Shown here one piece after another: positions 16,378-25,813 of a DNA stretch of 64,000 nucleotides. This DNA comes from CATOSD01 sp965203135. Its GTDB lineage: Bacteria; Chloroflexota; Dehalococcoidia; Lucifugimonadales; CATOSD01. A program made the translations under genes and the position numbers. Location: assembly GCA_965203135.1 (NCBI GenBank), contig CBDBBO010000002.1, forward strand, positions 434,001 to 498,000, in the 5' to 3' direction. How positions within the stretch are numbered: position 1 is the first letter of the stretch; every line of letters begins with the position of its first letter. The notes beneath the pieces are model-generated. The model was given only the letters and a program-made list of their open reading frames with translations. It was not told the origin of the DNA and made no database searches.

Positions 16378-19300
16378 ATGCAGTTCACACCCAGTGGCGC
16401 GGCCTCACATCTCAAGGAATCGATTGCGAGCTATATTGAATCGCAATACCGGATTTCGCATCCGCTCGTTTTTGCGGAGAGAGCGTCACTTCTCAGAGAA
16501 CGCGGAGTCATCGCCCAGGACCCTTTCATAGAGGCCACTCCTGCCTTCGCTACAGCCCGGCTCCTAAGCGAACTTGAGCAGCAGTACCCGAATCTCGTCC
16601 GTCCCGGCCTGTCTGAGCTAATGGCGCACGGCTTCCCCGTCGACAGGTTCCCCTTGTATACACACCAAGAAGAGGCATTACTGGCGAGCTTTGGCGAAGC
16701 ACCCAACTTACTTGTCGCGACTGGAACCGGCTCCGGCAAGACAGAGGCGTTCGTGCTGCCGATCCTCGCCCGCATTTTGCGGGAGGCGTCGGGATGGCCA
16801 GTTCCAGATGGGGCCGAATCTGATGGCTGTTACAGCTTTGAGGACAAGACCTGGCTCCATTCGCGCCGTCACGAGAATAGGGAAGCTGGATTACGCGCCA
16901 TCATCCTATACCCGATGAACGCATTGGTAAACGACCAGATGTCCAGGCTTCGCCGAGTGTTGTCTCTGAACGGTTCTCCGGAATGGCAGCGCAAACGCCT
17001 CAAAGGAAACCTTATCCACTTCGGGATGTACACGAGCTTGACGCCACCAACTAGGGGGCCGGAGCAACCGGCCAAGCGCAAGCAGTTTTCTGAGTACATG
17101 CAGCAACTGAAGGAAGAATGGGATAGCTTGACAGAGGAGTTGCGAAGTACCGGCAACTGGCCAGCGGTCGGCGGACCGGAAATGCTTTGTCGGTGGGACA
17201 TGCAGTTGGCACCGCCGGACATCCTTGTCACCAACTACTCCATGCTGGAGTATATGCTCGTCCGGTCTATCGAAAGCCCCATCTTCGATGCGACCAGGAC
17301 CTGGCTCGACGGTGGAGAAGACAGAACTATAACACTTGTGCTTGACGAAGCGCACACGTACACAGGAGCTAAGGGTACGGAAGTCGCGCATCTGATCCGT
17401 CGCCTGAAGGAGCGGCTAGGTATACGGCCAAGCTCCAACAAGTTTCGGGCTATCGCAACCAGCGCGTCTGTACCAAACTTGCGGAGCGCAGAGAGCGAAC
17501 TGGCTAGATTCACATCGGACCTGTTTGGGGAACCGCAAGACAGCTTCACAGTTATACATGCCGGTGTCTCGGACCGAAAACCAGACACAAGAAACGCCCA
17601 AGCAGACTCAATGGATGCGTTCGCACGGTTCCAAGACACGTTTTCTCACAGAGACCCGTGGCCCGCAATCCGAGAACTATCGTACTCACTAAGCCTCACT
17701 GAACCGGACGAAAGCGAAGATGCGCAAGTCGCCCTGTATCGACTGCTATCTGACAACGAAGACCTTAGGTGGGTTCGGGCAAGAACGGCCCGGAACGCGA
17801 CAAGGCTGAGTGAACTTGCCCGAGAATGCTGGCCGAATAGTGCGGAAGTCACCTCACAAGAGAGTGCGATGGCTGGTTTGCTTGCTGCCGGAAGCTACGC
17901 CCGGCCAATGCCAATGCTCGACACTCCTCCGATACTGTCGATGCGGATACACGCTTTCTTCAGGGGAGTTCCCGGCTTCTGGGCGTGCCTAAACCCAAAT
18001 TGCCCGGAGGTACCCGAGCCTTATCGTGGGGAGCGGCCGGTGGGCCGGATGTACACAGACCCCCGTCCGTGGTGTACGGAGCAGTGCGGCGCACGAGTGC
18101 TGGAGTTGTTTTCATGCCGAAAGTGCGGCATTCTCTTCGTTGGTGGAATCCCTGACGCAGGCTCCGGTAGTCTGTGGCCCTGGAGCGACGACTTCAGCGG
18201 CGAGCCGAAGTCATTGAATGACTATCGGATATTTGGCGTGGAGCGACCTCACTATGGATATGCGGTACATCATCGTTCATTCACAACCACTCTCCCTTGT
18301 CCGGAAAGAAGTCGCCACTCACGAACGTCATTTGGAGTTGCGCCAGCCACCGACTGGAACGACGGAACGCAGGTTAGTCCATTCCCGGAACAGTGTCCGA
18401 GGTGCCAGAACTACCGCAGCCCACAAGGTGAGAGGGAGATAATAGAACCCTTGAGGACTAGAGGGCCGAGATCTATCTCCGTGGTGATGGAGGACACGCT
18501 GCGAGTCCAGCCGGATGTTAGGGGTTCCGCGGGCTTAGGCAATCGCAAAGCCCTCGTTTTCTCAGACTCGCGACAGGACGCAGCCCAACTCGCCGGGGAC
18601 TTGGGAAGAGATCACCGGTATGACGTATTCCGGCAGCTACTCTACAGGGTGTTGCATACATGCGGAAAGTGCGACGGCTCGGGCGTAATCGAGAGGGAAT
18701 CAGTTTTTCAGATTGGGCGCCAGACTGTTATCACCGAGATGGACTGTGAAGAGTGCAAAGGCCAAGGATACTTGCAGACCCCACACCCAATTCCCTACAA
18801 GCAGTTGCGTGGCAGCGTGATAGATCTTCAGATTAACAGGGAGATCAATCCAACCGACGGCCATGTGTCCAATGCGTTTGAGAAACTCAATGATGACTAT
18901 AGTTCCGTGTATGCTGAGGCACAGATTGCCTTCGACATCTCGGCCAGGCGCGAAATCGCCCAGGACGACTTTGGGCTAGAGCCGCTTGGTCTCGCCGTGT
19001 GGTCGTTTGGCCTGCCTGAACAGACGGGTGCGCTCGAACCACTGACCCAGTGTGAGACACAGGCGCTGTTGCGGATAGTGGCGCGGATCCTGGCGACCGA
19101 GAACATATTGCTGCCGCCTGAACCCCATAAGCCGTGGGAGTGGCCCTTCGACGACAGGATGCAGCCTTATGAGAGGCAGCGGATCATTCCGGCAAGGAGG
19201 CGTCGTGGAAACAATCTGGTTCCCTACAACCTGAGCACGTATCGGAAGCTGGGCCGTTACATGGATGCGTTGGCCCGCGCGCTCGTCACCGAAGGTAGAG

Positions 19301-21816
19301 TTGATGACGCGGGCCAATGGTTAGAAGAGCTTCATTGGCCCCTATGGAAGGCGTTGAAAGGCTTCAAGATTCTCGTTCCGGCTGGTCGTAGAGTCGATGG
19401 CCAAGTCCCGCATGGCATCCGTATAGACTCGTTTGAATTGTGGCCCGTCGGACAGGCAGTCTTCCGTTGTGGCGCGTGTCGCTACGTGATGGGGGAAGCC
19501 CTACTAAACGTATGCTACCGGTGTGGACAAAGGGCTGAGCAAGTAGAAGCGGGTTCGATCCAGAACTTCTTTCGCAGAACGGCACTGTTTGCGAAGCCGG
19601 GCTCGGGACACACGGACCCGTTCCCCATGCAAGCGGCAGAGCACACGGCGGCAATTGGAAGGAATGAGGCGCGAAACATCGAGCGGTGGTTCCAGAATCT
19701 GTTCCGGTCAACCGAGCAACCCGAAGACCACCGAGTCGACATATTGTCGGTGACCACTACGATGGAGATGGGGATCGACATCGGAAGCCTGCTGAGCGTT
19801 GGGCTTCGCAACGTCGCCCCCAACGTCGCCAATTACCAACAGCGCGCTGGGCGCGCCGGGCGCAGGGGCAGTGCTGTGGCGACTGTGGTGACTTATGCGC
19901 TTGACCGCAGCCATGATCAATACTACTTCCATCGACCTAGGGAGATAGTCTCGGAGCCACCTAGAGTTCCCGTCCTCTACTTGGAGAATGAAGTAATAGC
20001 CCGTAGACATGTGCGCTCGCTTGTACTCGGCAGCTTCTTTCAACGGTGGCTGACAGGACGCAATTCGGTTGGCTTGTTTGGGGCATGGGGCACAGCGGAA
20101 CGTTTCCTATCGGACGACGGACGCACCGACCTTGAAAGACATCTCAGCAGAAATCGTAATGAGTTGCTCGTGCGAACCGGCGCCATAGTAGAGGTATCTC
20201 TGAGAAACCGCATTGGAGAGTGGCTTTTAGTTCTTCCCGATGAGGTGGAGAACGCCGCTCGTGAAGCTGATGAGAATAGTGATTTACTTGAGTCTCTAGT
20301 CAATGCTGGCCTGCTCCCAAAGTATGCTTTCCCTGTGGATGTGGTCAAGCTCGCTATACCGGAGGAAGACGACCACGAGGACCGCTACGAGTCTCAGGAC
20401 TTCTACTCCGGCATCTCACGTGATCTGCGCATCGCGCTGACCGAGTATGCCCCTGGTGCGGAGATCATACGGGGGCGGTTCCCGGAAACCTACATGTATC
20501 GAAGCGCCGCCGTTTACGATCCTTCGGCCCACCAACCCGACTACAGGCCAACTGAGCACCTCAACGAGTGCCGAAGATGCCACGCGGTAACTTTGACACG
20601 GACCGAGGCAGAAGCCGACACTGAGTGCCCAGAGTGCGGCAATAGTGACCTGCTCACCATGCCGTATCTGAGGCCACGCGGGTTCACCGTCGATGCTGCT
20701 ATCCCTGACGGCGGGAGACAGAAATACAGAAGTGGTGGACGTGAGCGCGCCGGATTCACGTCTCCTGCCCAGCTACTGGTAGGGGCGAACGCCATTGCTC
20801 GCGCTCAGGGCAACTCTTCATTCGCTCCTAACTTATACTCCGCGGTGCACGTGGGCGACCTGTTCATGCGCAACATGGGGCCGGATCACGTCAACCCTGG
20901 GTTTACCTTGTGCCCCGCTTGTGGAAGGCTTATCGATTCAAGCGGCTCCAGACAGCACACTTACCCTGCTCACGTGCCTCCACACAAAGGGTACCGACAA
21001 GGGCCTAGAGCAGGAGACCTGTGTCCCAACAGTGTGGACTTCGATAACAGAGTTGTCTTGGGACATCGATTCAACTCCGAAGTCATCCTGCTTGCTGTCG
21101 ATATGCCGGCGCTCCTAGACGCCCCCATCATAGAACCATCGGGGCGAGCCGTTTGGTATTCGTTTGGAACGCTCATGGTGGAAGCGGCGGCGAGGTATCT
21201 TCAAATCAGCCCCGATGAAATCCAGGTTGGCGTCCGTCCTATGCGCGACTCTCACGGACGAGTTCAGGGCGAGGTGTTCATCTACGACAACGTTCCCGGA
21301 GGAGCGGGTTATGCGAGGGCAATCCTGGACAGTCTTCACGACGTCACCCAACTAGCACTGGAAATGGGACGAAGCTGCCCCAATTCCAATTGCAGCGGAG
21401 CCTGTTACCACTGTCTGTTGGGATACCGCAATCAACAAATCCACAACCTGTTGGACCGCAATCTCTCGGTCTCGGTGCTTGAATACCTGTTGGAGGGCCG
21501 ACATCCCACCTTGAGCAGACCACACGGGGTTGCCATAGCGACTAGGATTGACGAATACACCCGATCCAATTGGGCCATGGTGGACGCCACTGACATCCCT
21601 TCTCAGTTCGGCGCAGTTTTCCAGTCTGGTAATGGAGACAGAGTAGGAATTCGGCCCATCCATCCGCTTTCGGCACGGCCCTTTGGAACGGTGCTGCGAA
21701 AGCTAGCAGAGTCCACGGGTGTCTTGCCAAGAATATACACCAGCTTCGACTTGCTGCGAAGGCCGTTCTGGGTCGCAAACGATATGTTCAGATCGTCCAG
21801 ACGCTCACAGGACTGA
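16378..21816 (+). CDS. druE: DruE-type DEAD/DEAH helicase with DUF1998 domain
   Basis: A giant superfamily 2 helicase, 1812 residues. Walker A TGTGSGKT is at 115-122, DEAH at 323-326, motif III-like ATSAS at 360-364 and motif VI QRAGRAGRRG at 1155-1164. Cysteine pairs at 762/765 and 790/793 resemble DnaJ zinc ribbons, and others lie at 1031/1034 and 1046/1049. The C terminus is a DUF1998 domain: VPGGAGY from 1639, then Cys1667, 1672, 1676 and 1679. Size and layout match DruE, the common gene of Druantia antiphage systems. MrfA-type repair helicases share the DUF1998 but are much shorter. ATG follows AGGTGG. A DruA-type gene starts 10 bases after its stop. The region is more A+T-rich than its flanks, suggesting transfer. 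Confidence 0.85.
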   Translation: MQFTPSGAASHLKESIASYIESQYRISHPLVFAERASLLRERGVIAQDPFIEATPAFATARLLSELEQQYPNLVRPGLSELMAHGFPVDRFPLYTHQEEALLASFGEAPNLLVATGTGSGKTEAFVLPILARILREASGWPVPDGAESDGCYSFEDKTWLHSRRHENREAGLRAIILYPMNALVNDQMSRLRRVLSLNGSPEWQRKRLKGNLIHFGMYTSLTPPTRGPEQPAKRKQFSEYMQQLKEEWDSLTEELRSTGNWPAVGGPEMLCRWDMQLAPPDILVTNYSMLEYMLVRSIESPIFDATRTWLDGGEDRTITLVLDEAHTYTGAKGTEVAHLIRRLKERLGIRPSSNKFRAIATSASVPNLRSAESELARFTSDLFGEPQDSFTVIHAGVSDRKPDTRNAQADSMDAFARFQDTFSHRDPWPAIRELSYSLSLTEPDESEDAQVALYRLLSDNEDLRWVRARTARNATRLSELARECWPNSAEVTSQESAMAGLLAAGSYARPMPMLDTPPILSMRIHAFFRGVPGFWACLNPNCPEVPEPYRGERPVGRMYTDPRPWCTEQCGARVLELFSCRKCGILFVGGIPDAGSGSLWPWSDDFSGEPKSLNDYRIFGVERPHYGYAVHHRSFTTTLPCPERSRHSRTSFGVAPATDWNDGTQVSPFPEQCPRCQNYRSPQGEREIIEPLRTRGPRSISVVMEDTLRVQPDVRGSAGLGNRKALVFSDSRQDAAQLAGDLGRDHRYDVFRQLLYRVLHTCGKCDGSGVIERESVFQIGRQTVITEMDCEECKGQGYLQTPHPIPYKQLRGSVIDLQINREINPTDGHVSNAFEKLNDDYSSVYAEAQIAFDISARREIAQDDFGLEPLGLAVWSFGLPEQTGALEPLTQCETQALLRIVARILATENILLPPEPHKPWEWPFDDRMQPYERQRIIPARRRRGNNLVPYNLSTYRKLGRYMDALARALVTEGRVDDAGQWLEELHWPLWKALKGFKILVPAGRRVDGQVPHGIRIDSFELWPVGQAVFRCGACRYVMGEALLNVCYRCGQRAEQVEAGSIQNFFRRTALFAKPGSGHTDPFPMQAAEHTAAIGRNEARNIERWFQNLFRSTEQPEDHRVDILSVTTTMEMGIDIGSLLSVGLRNVAPNVANYQQRAGRAGRRGSAVATVVTYALDRSHDQYYFHRPREIVSEPPRVPVLYLENEVIARRHVRSLVLGSFFQRWLTGRNSVGLFGAWGTAERFLSDDGRTDLERHLSRNRNELLVRTGAIVEVSLRNRIGEWLLVLPDEVENAAREADENSDLLESLVNAGLLPKYAFPVDVVKLAIPEEDDHEDRYESQDFYSGISRDLRIALTEYAPGAEIIRGRFPETYMYRSAAVYDPSAHQPDYRPTEHLNECRRCHAVTLTRTEAEADTECPECGNSDLLTMPYLRPRGFTVDAAIPDGGRQKYRSGGRERAGFTSPAQLLVGANAIARAQGNSSFAPNLYSAVHVGDLFMRNMGPDHVNPGFTLCPACGRLIDSSGSRQHTYPAHVPPHKGYRQGPRAGDLCPNSVDFDNRVVLGHRFNSEVILLAVDMPALLDAPIIEPSGRAVWYSFGTLMVEAAARYLQISPDEIQVGVRPMRDSHGRVQGEVFIYDNVPGGAGYARAILDSLHDVTQLALEMGRSCPNSNCSGACYHCLLGYRNQQIHNLLDRNLSVSVLEYLLEGRHPTLSRPHGVAIATRIDEYTRSNWAMVDATDIPSQFGAVFQSGNGDRVGIRPIHPLSARPFGTVLRKLAESTGVLPRIYTSFDLLRRPFWVANDMFRSSRRSQD

Positions 21817-21825
21817 CGCACGACA

Positions 21826-23085
21826 ATGGTACTGACAGAATCCATCAAGACCGACACGGTAGAGTTACTGAGTTCAAGTGTGCCTGGTGAGCGTCGGAAC
21901 GGTAAGGTCGCTTGCCTGTTGCCTGCCATCCCGGCGCCCACAGACCGCGACTTGCTGCGCCTGGACATCCAGAGTCATCTTGAAGCGATTGGATTGAACA
22001 ACCGAGCTGCGACAGAAGTGCTCAGCAAGGACACCATCAGATCCATCCATCGTCTTCACAGAAAGGCCGCCCAAGATCGTATCCGCCGAGCTTTGGGCAA
22101 CAAAGCCGAGCGATTCTTGGAAGAGGTCGCCAACGGAGACGAAGTGGACCCAGGGAATATCCGACCCGAACTGATTGAGGTACGTTCCGGCGCTCAAACT
22201 GGCGATTTGTTCAGATTCGCAACCCTGTTGTGGTCGATACCAGTGTCACAGGGGTACGGTAGAAGACTACGTTACCTAGTTAAGGACCGCTCCAACGGCA
22301 AGCTGATTGGGCTGTTTGCGTTGGGCGACCCAGTGTTCAACCTTAAGGTACGAGACGCCTGGATTGGCTGGGATCAAGCCGGCCGCAGAGAGCGGCTGGT
22401 GAACGTCATGGACGCCTACGTTGTAGGCGCTCTGCCTCCATATGCCAACCTCCTGGGGGGCAAGCTGGTTACATCGCTCATCGGGTCGCACGAAGTTGCG
22501 CGCGCATTCGAGAGTCGCTATGGCAACTCGGCCGGACACATCAGTGGAAAGCAGAAACATGCAAAGCTGGCTCTTGTGACAACAACGTCCGCCCTTGGCC
22601 GCTCATCAATGTACAATAGACTCAGGCTCATGCCACGCGGTCAACATCAAGGTAGTGTTCCTGTGGTAGAACTCCGTAGGCTCGGTGAGACAACGGGTTA
22701 TGGGCATTTTCAGATAACCGACGAATTGTTCTCACGGCTGCGACAGGTGCTACGCGAAGATGAGCATAAGTACGCTGATGGGCACCAATTTGGCGATGGC
22801 CCGAACTGGCGCATCAGGGTTGTCCGAGCCGGTCTCGAAGCTGTTGGTTTAGGTGCCGAGAAAGTGATCAGGCACGGCGTCAAGCGCGAGGTATACGCGA
22901 TGCCGATTGCAGGGAACGCGCGGGCCTTCCTTGCGGGTAAAGACCCAAAACCGACGTTCGACCACCCGTCCGTTAAAGATATTGCTGCACTGGTGAGGGA
23001 CCGATGGACGCTTCCGAGGGCAAAGCGCAAGCCTGATTACCGCCGTTTCCGACGCGAGCATCTGTTGGATAGTCTGCGCCGGTAG
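21826..23085 (+). CDS. druA: DruA-type DUF4338 protein
   Basis: A 419-residue protein with the core of DUF4338, the family of DruA in Druantia type I: LRYLV at residue 148, then a G-x-L-I-G-L-F-A-L-G-D-P stretch and RDAWIGWD at 176-183, followed by a region ending in LALVTTTSALGRSSMYNRL. DruA function is not settled; the family looks like a nucleic-acid binding or nuclease-like fold. ATG lies 10 bases after the helicase stop, so the two are one operon. Order here is helicase first, the reverse of type I, where druA comes first and druE last. No druB, druC or druD follows, because the next gene is on the opposite strand. Confidence 0.82.
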   Translation: MVLTESIKTDTVELLSSSVPGERRNGKVACLLPAIPAPTDRDLLRLDIQSHLEAIGLNNRAATEVLSKDTIRSIHRLHRKAAQDRIRRALGNKAERFLEEVANGDEVDPGNIRPELIEVRSGAQTGDLFRFATLLWSIPVSQGYGRRLRYLVKDRSNGKLIGLFALGDPVFNLKVRDAWIGWDQAGRRERLVNVMDAYVVGALPPYANLLGGKLVTSLIGSHEVARAFESRYGNSAGHISGKQKHAKLALVTTTSALGRSSMYNRLRLMPRGQHQGSVPVVELRRLGETTGYGHFQITDELFSRLRQVLREDEHKYADGHQFGDGPNWRIRVVRAGLEAVGLGAEKVIRHGVKREVYAMPIAGNARAFLAGKDPKPTFDHPSVKDIAALVRDRWTLPRAKRKPDYRRFRREHLLDSLRR

Positions 23086-23105
23086 CAGCTTCTTAACTCT
23101 CCCAA

Positions 23106-24056
23106 CTATGCCGGCGCCTCCGCTCCGCTTGCCAGCCGCACAGCGGGAGCGGTCGTGCGTATACACATCACGTACTCCGGGCCGGGCGCGAAGCCCATTC
23201 CCCTTATCGCACGCAGGAGATCCGACTGAAACTCCGCCACCAACACCAACGCGCACACTCGGCGCGCACCCGCGAGCCGCTCAAGCCCGAACGCGGACAG
23301 CGCTGCCGACACATCCCCCGCGTCCGGTGCTGACGTCGCCTGCAGCCAACCGTCCGCTCCTCTGCGCCCCACCCTCAGCCAGCCCGCCAGTCCGCGTTCC
23401 CCCGGCAGCACGTACTCCCGCGCACGCCCTGGCCCCCGCTCGCGCGAGTCCCGCCACTGGTCGAACGTGACGCCAGCGAGCCGCCGCACTTCGGACGGCA
23501 CGGAGGCGCTGTACAGGCGAAACAGGTCGTATTCGTCGCGCCGAGACGCCTCTCTAGGTGCCGCGCCGCACCACTCAGAGCGGACCGTCGGGACGTTCGA
23601 TCGCCCGCCAACCAAGAGCGTCTCATGGTAGACGGGAAAGTATCCGGCGCGCCGTGCCGCACCCAGCAGCGCGCACTCCGCCGGCAACCTGAGAAACACG
23701 CGCTGCGCCCCCGAACGTCCCGCCTCGGCGGACACTCGCTCCAGCACGCGCTCGGCCGCGGACTCCGCGTCGCCGTTCGCCAGTAGCTGAGTCACATGCC
23801 AGCTACCCCGGCCACTCAGCCGACCAGCGGACGCGACGACCTCGGCACCTCCCTCCTTTGCGACCCAGGCACCCGCCCGCCCCCTTCCGGCGGCGCATGA
23901 CCTGGCCACTGTCGCGAGGGACGGCCTGCCTGCCTGCCCGGACAGGACGCCGGCCAGCGGACGCGCGTGGTTGCGGAAGGGGCGTTGCCTGAGAATCGCC
24001 TGCGCGACGAGCCGAAGGTGGACCGCAAGGGTTGAAACGCCGGAGGCGGTAGTCAT
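23106..24056 (-). CDS. Hypothetical GNAT-like protein
   Basis: I do not recognise this gene with certainty. The middle of the roughly 316-residue protein (AQRVFLRLPAECALLGAARRAG then YFPVYHETLLVGG) reads like the C-terminal half of a GNAT acetyltransferase domain, but no clean acetyl-CoA P-loop is visible. The second half ends with another AGARRVCALVLVAEFQSDLLRAIRGMGF-type segment, suggesting a duplicated fold. ATG 24056 has GGGTGG upstream; an in-frame GTG at 24065 is the alternative. It is very GC-rich, in contrast to the Druantia-like genes that end 20 bases away on the other strand. It lies downstream of pdxST and may be co-transcribed. Confidence 0.6.
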   Translation of the reverse strand: MTTASGVSTLAVHLRLVAQAILRQRPFRNHARPLAGVLSGQAGRPSLATVARSCAAGRGRAGAWVAKEGGAEVVASAGRLSGRGSWHVTQLLANGDAESAAERVLERVSAEAGRSGAQRVFLRLPAECALLGAARRAGYFPVYHETLLVGGRSNVPTVRSEWCGAAPREASRRDEYDLFRLYSASVPSEVRRLAGVTFDQWRDSRERGPGRAREYVLPGERGLAGWLRVGRRGADGWLQATSAPDAGDVSAALSAFGLERLAGARRVCALVLVAEFQSDLLRAIRGMGFAPGPEYVMCIRTTAPAVRLASGAEAPA

Positions 24057-24078
24057 GTAGACCACCCGAACAGCGTTG

Positions 24079-24660
24079 CTACGCGCTGCCCTCCACCATT
24101 CGCACGAACAGCTCGTGCACCCTGGTGTCGTCGGTCAATTCGGGATGAAAGGAAGTGGCAAGCAGCTTGTCCTGGCGCACCGCCACCGGACGTCCGTCCG
24201 GGATGCGAGCCAACACGCGCACGCCATCGCCCACCTCGTTGACCACCGGCGCGCGGATGAACACTCCCCGGAAGGCCGGACCGGAGATGTCGCCCATCTC
24301 CAGCTCCGCCTCGAAGCTGTTGACCTGGCTGCCGAAAGCGTTGCGGCTCACCTCGATGTCCATCAGCCCCAGCGGAGAGGGCCGGTGGTCGGTGAGCCGC
24401 TTGGATATGACTATCATGCCGGCGCAGGTGCCCCAGATGGGCATGCCCTCCGCCGCCTTTTCCTTCAACGGGCCTCTGAAATCGTAGATGTCGATCAACT
24501 GCACGATTGTGGTGCTCTCGCCGCCGGGGATGATGAGGCCGTCGACCTCGTCCAGTTGGTGCGGGAGCCGGATCTCCGCCGACTCCACGCCCAGCCGGTC
24601 GAGCACCTCCCGGTGCTCCGCGAAGTCCCCCTGGATTGCGAGAACGCCAAGCGTTGGCAA
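24079..24660 (-). CDS. pdxT: PLP synthase glutaminase subunit PdxT
   Basis: Hydrolyses glutamine and channels ammonia to PdxS for pyridoxal 5'-phosphate synthesis. The 193-residue class I glutaminase has GVLAIQGDF at the N terminus, LIIPGGEST, the nucleophile elbow GTCAGM and the SFHPEL catalytic His/Glu motif near the C terminus. The TTG start lies 1 base after the pdxS stop, so the two subunits are translationally coupled, as is usual for this 12+12 complex. Confidence 0.97.
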   Translation of the reverse strand: MPTLGVLAIQGDFAEHREVLDRLGVESAEIRLPHQLDEVDGLIIPGGESTTIVQLIDIYDFRGPLKEKAAEGMPIWGTCAGMIVISKRLTDHRPSPLGLMDIEVSRNAFGSQVNSFEAELEMGDISGPAFRGVFIRAPVVNEVGDGVRVLARIPDGRPVAVRQDKLLATSFHPELTDDTRVHELFVRMVEGSA

Positions 24661-24661
24661 G

Positions 24662-25561
24662 CTACCAGCCTCTCGTGGCCAACTGCTGCTCCTCCGGCAT
24701 AGTCCGGACGTCCAGTCCCGGCATGGCCTTGCCCAGCCCGGTCGAAACCTCTACCAGTATCTTTGGGTCGTTGTAGTGAGTCGTCGCCTTGACGATGGCC
24801 TCGGCCATGAGCTGCGGCGTCTCGGACTTGAAGATGCCCGAGCCCACGAACACGCCATCGACGCCAAGCTGCATCATCAGCGCCGCGTCCGCGGGGCTGG
24901 CGATTCCGCCCGCGGCGAAGTTGACCACGGGCAGCCGCCCGGTGTCGTGGATCTCCCTAACGAGCTCGTAAGGCGCGCGAAGGTCCCTGGCCGTTGCCAT
25001 CAGCTCGGCATCGTCCATTCCCACTATGCGCTTGATCTCGCCCAGCACCTTCCTGGCGTGCCGCACGGCCTCGACGATGTTGCCCGTGCCTGCCTCACCC
25101 TTCGTGCGAATCATGGCCGCGCCCTCGCCTATGCGCCTCAGCGCCTCGCCCAGGTCCCGGCAGCCGCACACGAAAGGAATCTTGAAGTCGTGCTTGTTTA
25201 CGTGGTTGTTCTCGTCGGCCGGGGTCAGCACCTCGGACTCGTCCACGTAGTCCGCGCCGAGCTCTTCCAGAATCTGCGCCTCGACAAAGTGCCCGATTCG
25301 AGACTTGGCCATGACCGGAATCGTAACCGCGTCGATGATCTCCTTGATCATCTGCGGATCGGACATCCGCGCCACGCCGCCCGCCGCGCGGATGTCGGAA
25401 GGCACGCGCTCCAGGGCCATGACGGCGACCGCTCCGGCATCCTCTGCGATCTTCGCCTGCTCCGGGGTCACCACGTCCATGATTACCCCGCCCTTGAGCA
25501 TCTGGGCCAGCCCGACCTTAACCCTCCAAGTACCGGTCTCCGACCTTACGTCAACTGCCAT
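24662..25561 (-). CDS. pdxS: PLP synthase lyase subunit PdxS
   Basis: Forms pyridoxal 5'-phosphate from ribose 5-phosphate, glyceraldehyde 3-phosphate and PdxT-derived ammonia. The 299-residue TIM barrel shows MLKGGVIMDV near the N terminus, catalytic-Lys segment VMAKSRIGHF, and the phosphate-binding DGVFVGSGIFKS near the C terminus. ATG 25561 follows GGAGGAGG. It is the first gene of pdxST, with a recognisable minus-strand promoter about 90 bases upstream. Confidence 0.97.
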   Translation of the reverse strand: MAVDVRSETGTWRVKVGLAQMLKGGVIMDVVTPEQAKIAEDAGAVAVMALERVPSDIRAAGGVARMSDPQMIKEIIDAVTIPVMAKSRIGHFVEAQILEELGADYVDESEVLTPADENNHVNKHDFKIPFVCGCRDLGEALRRIGEGAAMIRTKGEAGTGNIVEAVRHARKVLGEIKRIVGMDDAELMATARDLRAPYELVREIHDTGRLPVVNFAAGGIASPADAALMMQLGVDGVFVGSGIFKSETPQLMAEAIVKATTHYNDPKILVEVSTGLGKAMPGLDVRTMPEEQQLATRGW

Positions 25562-25593
25562 CTTTGGCCTCCTCCAGCCGCTCGCGTTTTCAA

Positions 25594-25605
25594 GCGAAAT
25601 TTCGC
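25594..25605. promoter_or_regulatory. Palindrome in pdxS 5' leader
   Basis: Perfect 12-base palindrome GCGAAATTTCGC between the pdxS promoter and start. Its ATTTCGCGC half (25599-25607) recurs at 25639-25647, exactly 40 bases away and next to the -10 box. This could be a repressor operator; no regulator gene is visible nearby. Confidence 0.35.
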
Positions 25606-25648
25606 GCAGTTACACGCCTTCACGCGGCCCCGCATGAGATTTCGCGCC

Positions 25649-25677
25649 ATTATACTCCTGCCTAGCGCTCTTTACAA
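25649..25677 (-). promoter_or_regulatory. Putative pdxST promoter
   Basis: On the minus strand TTGTAA (25672-25677) and TATAAT (25649-25654) are separated by 17 bases, 88 bases before the pdxS ATG. Confidence 0.65.
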
Positions 25678-25756
25678 TTGCCAGTCCGGCCTGCCATGCT
25701 TGTAAGGATGTACGCACCACGCGCCGACATGCCCCAAAACTTGGCGAAATAGCTCC

Positions 25757-25785
25757 TTGCGGGCCGAATATGCGTGCGCTACAAT
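25757..25785 (+). promoter_or_regulatory. Putative promoter of TPR gene
   Basis: TTGCGG (25757-25762), 17-base spacer, TACAAT (25780-25785), 28 bases before the ATG of the TPR protein. It is divergent from the pdxST promoter. Confidence 0.55.
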
Positions 25786-25813
25786 TCGCAAACTTTCTCC
25801 TAGGGTGCCACCC

